From Streptomyces sp. NBC_01669 (GTDB lineage: Bacteria; Actinomycetota; Actinomycetes; Streptomycetales; Streptomycetaceae): DNA of 64,000 nucleotides. Where the stretch lies: NCBI RefSeq assembly GCF_026339735.1, contig NZ_JAPEQG010000001.1, forward strand, positions 7,873,001 to 7,937,000, given 5' to 3'. Positions 9,020-18,099 of the stretch are shown in pieces. The notes under the pieces are model-generated. The model did no database searches and had not been told where the DNA came from. It saw only the letters and a list, made by a program, of their open reading frames with translations. The position numbers and the translations under genes were made by a program. How positions within the stretch are numbered: position 1 is the first letter of the stretch; every line of letters starts with the position of its first letter.

Positions 9020-9054
9020 CTGCGGGGCCCGGCCTGTGCGGCCGGGCCCCGCAG
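9020..9054 (-). terminator. Strong hairpin downstream of the GH109 gene
   Basis: A perfect 15-bp G/C-rich inverted repeat (9020-9034 with 9040-9054, loop tgtgc) lies 14 bp past the stop of the gene at 9069..10529. There is no clear T-tract, as is common in Streptomyces. It would separate that gene from the ABC exporter operon downstream. Confidence 0.75.
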
Positions 9055-9068
9055 CGTCGCGCCGGCCG

Positions 9069-10529
9069 TCAGGCCTTCGCGGGCTTCGCCGAGTCCATGC
9101 CGGGGCGGGCGTTCTTCCACTCGCCGCGGGTGAAGTCCGGGATCTGCTGCGGCGCGCCCTTCGCCTTGATGGAGAGGTGGCTGAGCGGTACCGGAGATGT
9201 CCAGGTCGCCGCGTCATACACATCGAAGTCGGGAACGAGCCCCAGACGCATGCACTGCATCAGCCGGAACACCAGCATGTAGTCCATTCCACCGTGCCCG
9301 CCGGGCGGGTTGGCGTGTTCCTTCCACAGCCAGTGGTCCCAGTCGGCGTACGCGCCGAAGTCGCCCCAGGCGTCGTTGGTGTGGTCGGGCTCGATATAGA
9401 TGCGGGCCGGATAGTCCTCGAAGAGCCCCTTCGTGCCGCCGAGACTGTTGATCCGCGAGTACGGATGCGGTGTGGACACGTCGTGCTCCAGCCGGATCAC
9501 CCGTCCCTTGGCGGTCTGGACGAGACTGATCGTGCGGTCGCTCTCGATATAGGTCTCCTTCCAGCTCGGGTCACCTGCCGGCATGTGCTTCTTCCGGTAC
9601 TCGGCGAGACCCAGGGACGGCGAACCGACGCTGGTGATGCTCACCGCACGGTCCCCGCGGTTGAGGTCCATGTAGTTGGCGACCGGACCGAACCCGTGGT
9701 TGGGGTAGAGGTCGCCGCGCAGCCGGGTGTGCCACAGCCGGCGCCATGGACCCTCGTAGTAGTCCGGATCGAACATCAGGCCGCGCAGATCGTGGTTGTA
9801 CGCGCCCGCGCCGTGCAGCAGGTCGCCGAAGAGACCGGCGTGCGCCATGCGGAGCACCCGCATCTCGTTCCGCCCGTAACAGCAGTTCTCCAACTGCATG
9901 CAGTGCCGTCTGGTGCGCTCGGAGAGATTGACCAGCTCCCAGAGCTGATCGAGCTGGAGAGCGATCGGACACTCCACCCCAACATGCTTGCCGTGGAGCA
10001 TGGCGGTCTTCGCCATCTCGAAGTGTAAGTCCCAGGGAGTCGCCACATAGACGAAGTCGATGTCCCCGCGCTTGCAGAGATTCTCGTAGTCGTCCTCACC
10101 GTTGGTGTAGACGGCGGGCGCCGGCTGACCGGCGGCGGTCACCTTCGCGGCGGCCCGCTGGGCCTTCTCCTTGACCGGGTCGCACACGGCGACGACCTGC
10201 ACTCCGGGGACGGCGAGATAGAGATCGATCATGCTGCCGCCGCGGTTGCCGAGGCCGACCAGGCCGACCCGGACGGTGGAACGCCCTTCGAACGGCACTC
10301 CCACCATGGTGGCGCCCTGGCGCTGCGGCGAGGCCGTCTGCGCCTGTGCACCGGCGGCGGATTCGGAGCCGAGGGGGGTAGCGGCGGATGCGGTGCCGCT
10401 GCCGAGACCGCCCAGTCCGAGCCCGGCACCGGCCACGCCGGCGGCGGTCGTCCACAGGACCGAACGACGGCTCATCGAGCCGTCGTCACCGTCCTCCGTA
10501 CCGTGGTTCTGCTGTGCTGCGTCGTTCAT
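9069..10529 (-). CDS. GH109-type NAD-dependent glycosidase / Gfo-Idh-MocA oxidoreductase, Tat-exported
   Basis: A 486-residue exported protein. The ATG at 10529 is preceded by CTGGAGG; a twin-arginine signal (SRRSVLW at residues 20-26) with a hydrophobic stretch and an Ala-rich cleavage region follows. A Rossmann nucleotide-binding motif, GLVGLGNRGG, lies near residues 86-95. The segments HCMQLENCCYGRNE, AYNHDLRG (near 243) and YPNHGFGPV (near 276) are the pattern of GH109 enzymes, which cleave glycosides by transient NAD-dependent oxidation, as known for alpha-N-acetylgalactosaminidases. A simple sugar dehydrogenase is the alternative. It stands alone, bounded by a terminator and a 220-bp upstream gap. 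Confidence 0.8.
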   Translation of the reverse strand: MNDAAQQNHGTEDGDDGSMSRRSVLWTTAAGVAGAGLGLGGLGSGTASAATPLGSESAAGAQAQTASPQRQGATMVGVPFEGRSTVRVGLVGLGNRGGSMIDLYLAVPGVQVVAVCDPVKEKAQRAAAKVTAAGQPAPAVYTNGEDDYENLCKRGDIDFVYVATPWDLHFEMAKTAMLHGKHVGVECPIALQLDQLWELVNLSERTRRHCMQLENCCYGRNEMRVLRMAHAGLFGDLLHGAGAYNHDLRGLMFDPDYYEGPWRRLWHTRLRGDLYPNHGFGPVANYMDLNRGDRAVSITSVGSPSLGLAEYRKKHMPAGDPSWKETYIESDRTISLVQTAKGRVIRLEHDVSTPHPYSRINSLGGTKGLFEDYPARIYIEPDHTNDAWGDFGAYADWDHWLWKEHANPPGGHGGMDYMLVFRLMQCMRLGLVPDFDVYDAATWTSPVPLSHLSIKAKGAPQQIPDFTRGEWKNARPGMDSAKPAKA

Positions 10530-10752
10530 CGATCCTCCAGGAGGGGGGTCTGACGTGCGCGGCTGTTGCTCTGAACCTCGGTCACGACCTTGATAGTTGA
10601 GACTGCTGATACGCAAGGGGAGGGTTTGGACTCTCGACACCGAAACCATGGACTTTCGTACGCGGCCCGCGGATGCCCAGGAGAACGCCGACCACCGGGC
10701 GGCCCGGCCGGTCCCGGTGGTCGGTTGCGTACGCGGTCGTGCGAGAGACGGG

Positions 10753-13677
10753 TCAGGGGCGCGTCGCCCGCTCCAGTTCCATCAGGACGGAGTGGTACGT
10801 GCGCCCCGTGGCCCGGTCCATGCCGATCTCGCACATCCGGTTCGCGGAGAGATAGGCGTCGTACTCACGGGAGTTGACCTCGGCCGCCTCCTTCGCGGTG
10901 GCCGACGCGGTCAGCTCCTTGTGCAGCATCCCGCGGTCGCCCGCGAACGCGCAGCACCCGGCGTCGTCCGGTACGACGACCTCCTCCGCACACGCCTCGG
11001 CGACTGTACGCAACTGCTCCACGTCGCCGAGATGCTGCATGGAGCACGTCGGGTGCAGCACCGCCGAGCCGGTCTTCCGCAGGATCGTCAGTTCCGGCAG
11101 CAGCTCGTCGGCCGCCCAGACGAGGGAGTCGACGACCGTCAGCTCCCGGTGCAACTCCCGGTTGTCCTCGGTGAGATAGGGCACCACCTCATGGGCGATG
11201 CCCAGCGTGCACGACGAGGCGTCGACGACCAGGGGCAGCTTTCCGCCCGCTGTCCAGCCCCAGGCGGCCTCGACGATGCGGTTGGCCATCACGACGTTGC
11301 CCTCGTCGTAGCCCTTGGAGTGCCAGATCGTCGAGCAGCAGGTCTCCGCGACGTCCTCCGGGATCCACACCGGCTTTCCGGCACGGGCCGAGACGGCGAC
11401 GACGGCCTGCGGCAGCGACGGGCCACGGTGGCCTTCCGGACCGCCGAAGATCCGGTTCACGCACGCCGGGTAGTAGACGGCGCTCGCCCCGACCCGCGAG
11501 GTGCGTGGCAGCTTGCGGGGCGCCGCGCCGGGGATCTCGGGGAGCCACTCGGGCACCAGATCGGGGCGTACGGCCTTGCGGGCGAGCCCGGTGACGGTTT
11601 CCAGCAGCCGGTCGCCGATCCTGTCGGCCGCGGCGACCGCGAGCCGCGCCGAGGCCTCCACCGCCTTGAAGTTCCTCGCGGTGAGTGCCGCGATCCGTTC
11701 CTCACGCGGTGAGTGCCGCTGGTGGCGGAAGTCCTTCATCATGGCGCCGGTGTCGATGCCGACCGGGCAGGCGAGTTTGCAGGTGGAGTCACCGGCACAG
11801 GTGTCAACGGCCTCGTACCCGTACGCGTCGAGGAGCCCGGTCTCCACCGGCGAACCGCCGGGCTGGCGCATCATCTCCCGTCGCAGCACGATCCGTTGAC
11901 GCGGGGTGGTGGTGAGGTCGCGACTGGGACAGGTCGGTTCGCAGAACCCGCACTCGATGCATGGGTCGGCGATCAGCTCGACCTCGGGAATGGTCTTCAG
12001 CCCGCGCAGATGGGCCTTCGGGTCACGGTCGAGGACGATCCGCGGCGCGAGCACCCCGTCGGGGTCGATGACCTGCTTCGTACGCCACATCAGCTCGGTC
12101 GCCTTCGGGCCCCACTCCAGCTCCAGGAAGGGCGCGATATTGCGACCGGTGGCGTGCTCCGCCTTGAGCGAGCCGTCGAAGCGCTCCACAGTCAGCCGGC
12201 AGAAGTCGTCCATGAACGCGGCGTACCGGTCGACATCGGACGGCTTCGCCGCGTCGAACGCGAGCAGGAAGTGCAGATTGCCGTGCGCGGCATGGCCCGC
12301 GACGGCGGCGTCGAAACCGTGCTCCGCCTGGAGCCGGAGGAGGGCTTCGCAGGCGTCGGCGAGCAGCGACGGCGGGACCGCGAAGTCCTCCGTGATCAGA
12401 GTCGTACCGGACGGGCGGGAGCCGCCGACCGCGGTGACGAACGCCTTCCGGGCCTTCCAGTAACCCGAGATGACCTTGGCCTCGCGGGTGAACTCATTGG
12501 TCACCGAGGCGACCGGCACGACAAGGTCCAGCCCCTCGGCGACCGCGGCCGCCGCCCGCTCGTACGCCTCCTGCCCCGGCTCGTCCGGAGCCCGGAACTC
12601 CACCAGCAGCGCCGCGGTCTCCTTCGGCAGCTCGGCCCAGTCCGCGGGCACGCCCTGGACGCTCACCGACGCCCGCAGCGTGTTGCCGTCCATCAGCTCG
12701 ACGGCGATCGCCCCCGCCTCGTTGAAACGGGGCACGGCAGCGGCGGCGGCGGTCAGTGAGGGGAAGAAGAGCAGGGCGCTGGAGACCTTCCGGTCCAGCG
12801 GCAGCGTGTCGAAGACGACCTCGGAGATGAAACCGAAGGTGCCCTCCGAGCCGACCATCAGTCCGCGCAGGATCTGTACGGGGGTCGAGCCGTCCAGGAA
12901 CGCGTCGAGCCGGTAGCCGTTGGTGTTCTTGATCTCGTACTTGGCGCGGATCCGGGCGGTCAGTTCCGCGTCCGCCTCGATCTCCGCCTTCAGGGCCAGC
13001 AGCCCCTCGCACAGCTGTGGTTCGGCGTGGGCGAGCAGTTCGTCCGCCGCCGGATCGGCCGTGTCGACGACCGTGCCGCTCGGCAGCACGAAGGTGAGCG
13101 AGGCGACGGTGCGGTACGAATTGCGGGTGGTGCCCGCGGTCATTCCGGAGGCGTTGTTGGCGACGACCCCGCCGATCGTGCACGCGATGGCGCTGGCCGG
13201 GTCGGGGCCCAGCAGCCTGCCGTACCGGGCGAGGGTGGCATTGGCGCGCATGACCGTGGTCCCGGGGCGGATCCGGGCCCGCGCACCGTCGTCCAGCACC
13301 TCGATGCCCGCCCAGTGGTGGCGGACGTCGACAAGGATGTCCTCGCCCTGCGCCTGGCCGTTCAGGCTGGTGCCCGCGGCCCGGAAGACGACTTCGCGGC
13401 CCTTGCCGTGCGCGTACGACAGGATCGCCGAGATGTCGTCGATGTCCTCCGGGACGACGACGACCTGCGGGACGAACCGGTAGGGGCTGGCGTCGGAGGC
13501 GTATTTCACCAGGTCGGAGACGGTCCACAACACCTTCTTGGGCCCGAGCAGCGCGGTCAGTTCGCCGCGCAGCGGCTCGGGTGTGCCCGTGGCCCGCGCG
13601 TCGGGGACCCGGTCGGGGGACGGGGTGCGTGCCGCACCCGGGCGGAGGACTTCCGGCTTCGGCTCCAACAGCGGCAT
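10753..13677 (-). CDS. FAD-linked oxidase / Fe-S oxidoreductase fusion (D-lactate or glycolate dehydrogenase type)
   Basis: A 974-residue single-chain enzyme. The N-terminal FAD-binding type-4 domain spans roughly residues 50-200 (VVFRAAGTSLNGQAQG, then GGVVANNASGM), followed by a C-terminal oxidase domain to about 500. Two cysteine clusters follow, CIECGFCEPTCP near 570 and CAGDSTCKLACPVG near 624, suited to 4Fe-4S clusters. The end carries CCG-type motifs: CCSTIW near 775, HPTCS near 872 and GCCAFAGDRG near 905. This is the GlcD+GlcF/Dld fusion layout of D-2-hydroxyacid dehydrogenases that pass electrons to quinone or cytochrome. The start ATG 13677 follows GAGGGGA; an ATG 39 bp upstream is less likely. 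Exact substrate is unproven. Confidence 0.88.
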   Translation of the reverse strand: MPLLEPKPEVLRPGAARTPSPDRVPDARATGTPEPLRGELTALLGPKKVLWTVSDLVKYASDASPYRFVPQVVVVPEDIDDISAILSYAHGKGREVVFRAAGTSLNGQAQGEDILVDVRHHWAGIEVLDDGARARIRPGTTVMRANATLARYGRLLGPDPASAIACTIGGVVANNASGMTAGTTRNSYRTVASLTFVLPSGTVVDTADPAADELLAHAEPQLCEGLLALKAEIEADAELTARIRAKYEIKNTNGYRLDAFLDGSTPVQILRGLMVGSEGTFGFISEVVFDTLPLDRKVSSALLFFPSLTAAAAAVPRFNEAGAIAVELMDGNTLRASVSVQGVPADWAELPKETAALLVEFRAPDEPGQEAYERAAAAVAEGLDLVVPVASVTNEFTREAKVISGYWKARKAFVTAVGGSRPSGTTLITEDFAVPPSLLADACEALLRLQAEHGFDAAVAGHAAHGNLHFLLAFDAAKPSDVDRYAAFMDDFCRLTVERFDGSLKAEHATGRNIAPFLELEWGPKATELMWRTKQVIDPDGVLAPRIVLDRDPKAHLRGLKTIPEVELIADPCIECGFCEPTCPSRDLTTTPRQRIVLRREMMRQPGGSPVETGLLDAYGYEAVDTCAGDSTCKLACPVGIDTGAMMKDFRHQRHSPREERIAALTARNFKAVEASARLAVAAADRIGDRLLETVTGLARKAVRPDLVPEWLPEIPGAAPRKLPRTSRVGASAVYYPACVNRIFGGPEGHRGPSLPQAVVAVSARAGKPVWIPEDVAETCCSTIWHSKGYDEGNVVMANRIVEAAWGWTAGGKLPLVVDASSCTLGIAHEVVPYLTEDNRELHRELTVVDSLVWAADELLPELTILRKTGSAVLHPTCSMQHLGDVEQLRTVAEACAEEVVVPDDAGCCAFAGDRGMLHKELTASATAKEAAEVNSREYDAYLSANRMCEIGMDRATGRTYHSVLMELERATRP

Positions 13678-13842
13678 GGCGATGGTCCCCTCGGTGGTTC
13701 GGTGCGGTACTCCCACCTTTCTACCAGCGAGATTTCACACCGCTCATGATCGGTGCAAGGCCTCGAGGCCGGCCGGCGAACCGGCCCGGCACGGGCTGCG
13801 CCGACTCGCCGCGGCACCCGGCACCATCCGAAGGCGGGAGCC

Positions 13843-14286
13843 TCAGCAGCGACGCTCCGGCATTCCCGCGACCAGAGCGGACAGCAGCCCGCCCAGCACC
13901 TCGCGCTGATCGGTGGTCAATGGAGCCAGGATCTCCTCCGCGGCCGCCCTGCGCGCGTCGCGCAGCGAGCGCAGCGTGGCGCGGCCCTCGTCGGTGATCT
14001 CGATCCGGACCACCCGGCGGCTGTCCGGATCCGGGGCGCGGCGCACCCGGCCGCTCGCCTCCAACGCGTCGACCAGGCTGGTCACGGCGCGCGGCACGAC
14101 ATCCAGGCGCTGCGCGAGATCCGCCATCCGGGGCGGCCCGTCGTAGTGGGCGACCGTGCGCAGTAGCCGGAACTGGGCCGGCGTGATGCCGATCGGCTCC
14201 AGCTGGCGGCTCTGGATGCGCTGGAGCCGGCGGGTGAGCCGCAGCAGCTGCTCGGCCAGCAGGCCGTCGGAGTCGGGGGAGTCCAT
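13843..14286 (-). CDS. MarR-family transcriptional regulator
   Basis: A 147-residue winged-helix repressor. The central region (LRTVAHYDGPPRMADLAQRL, then a recognition helix around RAVTSLVDALEASGRVRR, and the wing DSRRVVRIEITDEG) is the standard MarR fold. It is divergent from an ABC exporter gene, with an inverted repeat between the two. That arrangement is the usual one for a MarR protein repressing both itself and an efflux pump until a ligand releases it. Confidence 0.9.
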   Translation of the reverse strand: MDSPDSDGLLAEQLLRLTRRLQRIQSRQLEPIGITPAQFRLLRTVAHYDGPPRMADLAQRLDVVPRAVTSLVDALEASGRVRRAPDPDSRRVVRIEITDEGRATLRSLRDARRAAAEEILAPLTTDQREVLGGLLSALVAGMPERRC

Positions 14287-14311
14287 GGGGGAACAATATC
14301 AGGACGACGTT

Positions 14312-14334
14312 CATTGTGAGTATAGGTAACAATG
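14312..14334. promoter_or_regulatory. Candidate MarR operator between the regulator and ABC exporter
   Basis: An inverted repeat cattgt-(11 bp)-acaatg spans 14312-14334, in the only A/T-rich part of the divergent gap. Arm spacing (about 17 bp centre to centre) suits a MarR dimer. It sits 26 bp from the regulator start and 70 bp from the exporter start, so one bound dimer could cover both promoters. Confidence 0.6.
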
Positions 14335-14403
14335 AGCTATGCTCGCAAAGGTCGGACAGCCGCCTGCGGCCGTCTCCCTCCGTCACGCCTGCCGAAGGAG
14401 CCC

Positions 14404-16209
14404 ATGAAACCCGACGAACCCACGTGGACACCCCCGCCCAGGGACGGCGCGCGGCCACCCGCCGAGCTGCGCCGCATCCTCCGCCTCTTCCACCCGTACC
14501 GCGGTCGGCTCGCGCTGGTCGGACTGCTCGTCGGCGCCTCGTCGCTGGTGTCGGTCGCCTCGCCGTTCCTGCTCCGCGAGATCCTCGACACGGCCATTCC
14601 CCAGGGGCGGACGGGACTGCTCTCGCTGCTCGCCCTCGGCATGATTCTCACCGCCGTGATGAACAGCGTCTTCGGCGTCCTGCAGACCCTGATCTCCACC
14701 ACGGTCGGCCAGCGCGTCATGCATGACCTGCGCACGTCGGTCTACGCCCAGCTGCAGCGGATGCCGCTCGCCTTCTTCACGAAGACCCGTACCGGCGAGG
14801 TGCAGTCCCGTATCGCCAATGACATCGGCGGCATGCAGGCCACCGTCACCTCCACCGCCACCTCGCTGGTCTCCAACCTCACGGCGGTCATCGCCACCGT
14901 TGTCGCCATGCTGGCGCTCGACTGGCGGCTCACTCTCGTCTCGCTCCTCCTGCTGCCGGTCTTCGTCTGGATCAGCCGCCGGGTCGGCCGCGAGCGCAAG
15001 AAGATCACCACCCAGCGCCAGAAGCAGATGGCTGCCATGGCGGCCACGGTCACCGAGTCCCTCTCCGTGAGCGGCATCCTGCTCGGCCGGACGATGGGCC
15101 GCGCGGACTCCCTCACCCAGGGCTTCGCCGACGAGTCCGAGCGCCTGGTCGACCTCGAAGTGCGCTCCAGCATGGCCGGACGGTGGCGGATGTCGACGAT
15201 CGGCATCGTCATGGCCGCCATGCCCGCCGTCATCTACTGGGCCGCGGGACTCGCCCTGCAGTCCGGCGGACCCGCTGTCTCCATCGGCACGCTCGTTGCC
15301 TTCGTCTCGCTCCAGCAGGGCCTCTTCCGGCCCGCCGTGAGCCTGCTCTCCACCGGGGTGCAGATGCAGACGTCCCTCGCACTCTTCCAGCGGATCTTCG
15401 AGTACCTCGACCTCAGGGTGGACATCACCGAATCCGAGTGGCCCGTCCGGCTGGAGAAGGTCCGCGGCGAGATCCGCTTCGAGGACGTGGACTTCAGTTA
15501 CGACGAGAAGAGCGGCCCGACCCTCAGCGGTGTCGATGTCACCGTGCCGGCCGGCGGCAGCCTCGCCGTTGTCGGACCGACCGGTTCCGGCAAGTCCACG
15601 CTCAGCTACCTGGTGCCACGGCTGTACGACGTCACCGGCGGCCGGGTCACGCTCGACGGCGTCGACGTACGCGAACTGGACTTCGACACGCTCGCCCGGG
15701 CCGTCGGTGTGGTCTCTCAGGAGACGTACCTCTTCCATGCCTCCGTCGCCGAGAACCTGCGCTTCGCCAAGCCGGACGCGACGGACGCCGAGATCGAGGC
15801 GGCCGCCCGCGCGGCACAGATCCACGACCACATCGCCTCGCTGCCCGACGGCTACGACACCCTGGTCGGCGAGCGCGGCTACCGCTTCTCCGGCGGCGAG
15901 AAACAGCGACTGGCCATCGCCCGCACCATCCTGCGCGACCCGCCCGTCCTGATCCTCGACGAGGCGACCAGCGCCCTCGACACCCGTACCGAATTCGCCG
16001 TACAGGAGGCGATCGACGCACTGTCCGCAGGGCGCACCACGATCACCATCGCTCATCGCCTCTCCACCGTTCGTGACGCGGACCAGATCGTCGTCCTCGA
16101 CGGCGGCCGGACCGCCGAGCGCGGCAGCCACGAGGAGCTGCTCCAACAGGACGGCCGCTATGCCGCGCTTGTCCGCCGGGACACCCAACTCGACCCAGTG
16201 ACAAGCTGA
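14404..16209 (+). CDS. ABC exporter, fused transmembrane and ATPase domains
   Basis: A 601-residue homodimer-type exporter. The transmembrane domain runs from about residue 30 to 320, and the ATPase domain has every motif: Walker A GPTGSGKST near 391, signature FSGGEKQRLAIAR near 495, Walker B VLILDEATSALD near 515 and H-loop AHRL near 549. The start ATG 14404 is preceded by GAAGGAG; an in-frame ATG at 14332 lies inside the operator and is rejected. With the divergent MarR gene it looks like a ligand-induced efflux pump. Substrate unknown. Confidence 0.9.
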   Translation: MKPDEPTWTPPPRDGARPPAELRRILRLFHPYRGRLALVGLLVGASSLVSVASPFLLREILDTAIPQGRTGLLSLLALGMILTAVMNSVFGVLQTLISTTVGQRVMHDLRTSVYAQLQRMPLAFFTKTRTGEVQSRIANDIGGMQATVTSTATSLVSNLTAVIATVVAMLALDWRLTLVSLLLLPVFVWISRRVGRERKKITTQRQKQMAAMAATVTESLSVSGILLGRTMGRADSLTQGFADESERLVDLEVRSSMAGRWRMSTIGIVMAAMPAVIYWAAGLALQSGGPAVSIGTLVAFVSLQQGLFRPAVSLLSTGVQMQTSLALFQRIFEYLDLRVDITESEWPVRLEKVRGEIRFEDVDFSYDEKSGPTLSGVDVTVPAGGSLAVVGPTGSGKSTLSYLVPRLYDVTGGRVTLDGVDVRELDFDTLARAVGVVSQETYLFHASVAENLRFAKPDATDAEIEAAARAAQIHDHIASLPDGYDTLVGERGYRFSGGEKQRLAIARTILRDPPVLILDEATSALDTRTEFAVQEAIDALSAGRTTITIAHRLSTVRDADQIVVLDGGRTAERGSHEELLQQDGRYAALVRRDTQLDPVTS

Positions 16210-16275
16210 TCGGGACGCGGAGAAGTGAGCGCTGGAGGTGCGGGGCCGGTTCTCCGTCCGGCATGATCGCCGCCC

Positions 16276-16884
16276 ATGAGAGCGCTGCTCGGGGTGGAAC
16301 TCCCCGGATTCCGGCCCGTGGACCACGACACATGGGCGAACGACGACGGCGATGTGCTGTCGGTGCATTTCTTCGGACTGCCGCCGGACCTGCCGGCGGG
16401 TCTCGACGACGGCCCCACGCTGCGGGAGTCGCTCACCCACTACACCGCGCAGGCGGGCGGCGGCCTGATCGAGGCGTCGGTGAAGCGTCTGGGCGAGCTG
16501 CCCGCGCTGCGTCAGATACTCAAGCTGCCTCTGCCGGGGCAGCAGCACGGACAGGCGTTCATCGGAAGCTTCACCGTGCCGCGTGCCGGGTGCAGCACGG
16601 TGGTGAAGGTCCAGGCGGCCGAGCATGGCATGACAGGGATGCGGGAAGCGGTGGTGCTGGCGAAGGTGGGCCATGAACACTACTTCCGGCCCCACCCCTA
16701 CGCTCCTGACGTCCAGGGCGGGCTGCCGTTCCACGCGGCGGACCACGAGCGGTGGGACGCCGAGTTCCCCGACCATCCCCTGACCCGGGTCCGCCGTACC
16801 CTCGGCGTGCTCGCGGAGGCGGTCACCGTGGTACCCGAGTTCGCCGCCCTCCCCGAGTTCACCGGGCCGGGGAGCCCAGGCTGA
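16276..16884 (+). CDS. Conserved-looking hypothetical protein, 202 residues
   Basis: I do not recognise the family. The protein is soluble, with no signal peptide or membrane segment, rich in Gly, Pro and Leu, and has two Cys-free halves with one internal Cys (RAGCSTVVKVQA). Motif-like stretches are DDGDVLSVHFFGLPPDLP near the N-terminus and GMTGMREAVVLAKV in the middle. Codon use is normal for the genome, supporting a real gene. It follows the ABC exporter by 66 bp in the same direction and may be co-transcribed. A strong hairpin follows 14 bp after the stop. Confidence 0.65.
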   Translation: MRALLGVELPGFRPVDHDTWANDDGDVLSVHFFGLPPDLPAGLDDGPTLRESLTHYTAQAGGGLIEASVKRLGELPALRQILKLPLPGQQHGQAFIGSFTVPRAGCSTVVKVQAAEHGMTGMREAVVLAKVGHEHYFRPHPYAPDVQGGLPFHAADHERWDAEFPDHPLTRVRRTLGVLAEAVTVVPEFAALPEFTGPGSPG

Positions 16885-16898
16885 GACCGCACACGCGA

Positions 16899-16938
16899 CG
16901 GCGCCGCCGCTCCCGTGGGACGGGGAGTGACGGCGCCG
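16899..16938. terminator. Bidirectional hairpin between the hypothetical gene and the small peptide gene
   Basis: An 8-bp palindromic arm cggcgccg is repeated at 16899-16906 and 16931-16938, with an inner ctccc/gggag stem, giving about 15 pairs closed by a short loop. It lies between the stop at 16884 and the convergent small gene ending at 16953, so it can end transcripts from both sides. Confidence 0.65.
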
Positions 16939-16952
16939 GGGCGGAACAGAGG

Positions 16953-17012
16953 TCAGACGAGCCAACCCACGAAGTGGACGAGGCCGGCAAGCAGGTTGGT
17001 CAAGACGTTCAT
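16953..17012 (-). CDS. Very small hydrophobic peptide (19 residues)
   Basis: The frame reads MNVLTNLLAGLVHFVGWLV and stops. A good ribosome-binding site (GAGGAG) sits 9 bases before ATG 17012. A second in-frame ATG at 17033 would add seven charged residues (MYEEKHL) but lacks its own binding site. One amphipathic or membrane-inserting helix is predicted, with a conserved-looking HFVGW core and no positive charge. It is convergent with the preceding gene, with a hairpin 14 bp past the stop acting as its terminator. I cannot name a family with certainty; a small membrane peptide, modulator or toxin-like peptide are the options. Confidence 0.55.
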   Translation of the reverse strand: MNVLTNLLAGLVHFVGWLV

Positions 17013-17241
17013 CAGGTGTTTCTCCTCGTACATGGTGCATCTCTGGGACAGCGCAGTCGCGGTCTGCAGCCCGTTGCTTGCGCCCTGTAATCATCAGCTG
17101 TCGCAGATGAGTTGAGCAACGATCGGCCAAACGATCACGCGTTCCAGCGAACACCCGATCCCCTGTTCGTGTGTTCTGTCCTCGCGGTGTGGAGCCGTGT
17201 CGTCCGTCCGAGCCGCCCACGGCCCGGGATAGCGTGCCCGC

Positions 17242-18090
17242 ATGGCGAACGAGTCCCCGACCACCCGTCCCCACCGCAGACTCCGCCCCACCCGTCGCGG
17301 CCGCCTGGTGCTGTTCCTCGGCATCGTCCTCGTCCTCGGTGTCGCCGCAGCCGTCCTCGTGCCGCTGCTGACCAGGGAAGCCAAAGTCGGCCCGGAACGT
17401 ACTCTCGTCATCCCGGAAGGATGGCGGGCCTCCCAGGTGTACGCGGCAGTCGACAAGGCGCTCGATGTGGCACCCGGCACGGCCGAGAAGGCTGTCGGAG
17501 CGGCGGAGCTCGCACTGCCGGCCGAGGCGAAGGGCAACCCCGAGGGCTACCTCTTCCCGGCGACGTACCCGCTCGCCTCCGGCGCCACCCCGGCAGGCCT
17601 GCTGACCTACATGGTCGACACGGCAGGGCGGCGATTCGGTGGGGATCACATCGCCGCGGGGGCCCGTCGCAACAACGTCTCCGTCCACCGGACCGTGACG
17701 ATCGCCAGCATGGTGCAGGCCGAGGCGGACACCACGGACGACATGGCCAAGGTCGCCCGGGTCATCTACAACCGGCTGGCCAAGGACATGCCGCTCCAGA
17801 TGGACTCGACGCTCAACTACGCACTGAACCGCAGCACCTTGGACACCACCGTCGGCGACACCAGGATCGACAGCCCGTACAACAGCTACGAACGCAAAGG
17901 GCTGCCGCCCACCCCCATCGGCAACCCGGGGGAGCAGGCGATGGAAGCGGCGATCACGCCGACGCCGGGTCCCTGGCTGTACTTCGTGACGGTCGCACCC
18001 GGGGACACCCGGTTCACCGACAGCTATGCCGAGCAGCAGAAGAACGTCGAGGAGTTCAACCGCAACCGGCGCACCGCGAGCGGCAGCTGA
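17242..18090 (+). CDS. mltG: Endolytic transglycosylase MltG-like protein
   Basis: A 282-residue single-span membrane protein with a short basic cytoplasmic tail and one membrane helix near residues 22-42. The extracytoplasmic YceG/MltG domain shows ASMVQAEAD with the conserved Glu near residue 162, VARVIYNRLA, LQMDSTLNYAL, SPYNSY and GLPPTPIGNPG, which are landmark segments of MltG. These enzymes cut nascent peptidoglycan strands and set glycan length. It is shorter than the E. coli enzyme and lies outside the usual aroE/ruvX context, so it may be a second, accessory copy. Convergent with the flavoprotein gene ending 10 bp later. Confidence 0.85.
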   Translation: MANESPTTRPHRRLRPTRRGRLVLFLGIVLVLGVAAAVLVPLLTREAKVGPERTLVIPEGWRASQVYAAVDKALDVAPGTAEKAVGAAELALPAEAKGNPEGYLFPATYPLASGATPAGLLTYMVDTAGRRFGGDHIAAGARRNNVSVHRTVTIASMVQAEADTTDDMAKVARVIYNRLAKDMPLQMDSTLNYALNRSTLDTTVGDTRIDSPYNSYERKGLPPTPIGNPGEQAMEAAITPTPGPWLYFVTVAPGDTRFTDSYAEQQKNVEEFNRNRRTASGS

Positions 18091-18099
18091 AGGGCGATG

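Noticed and set aside
14383..17688. 1101-codon open frame on the minus strand
   Set aside because: It lies antisense to the ABC exporter, the 202-residue gene and mltG, all with strong motifs; its translation is low-complexity Arg/Gly/Asp/His-rich, as expected from the mirror frame of high-GC genes.
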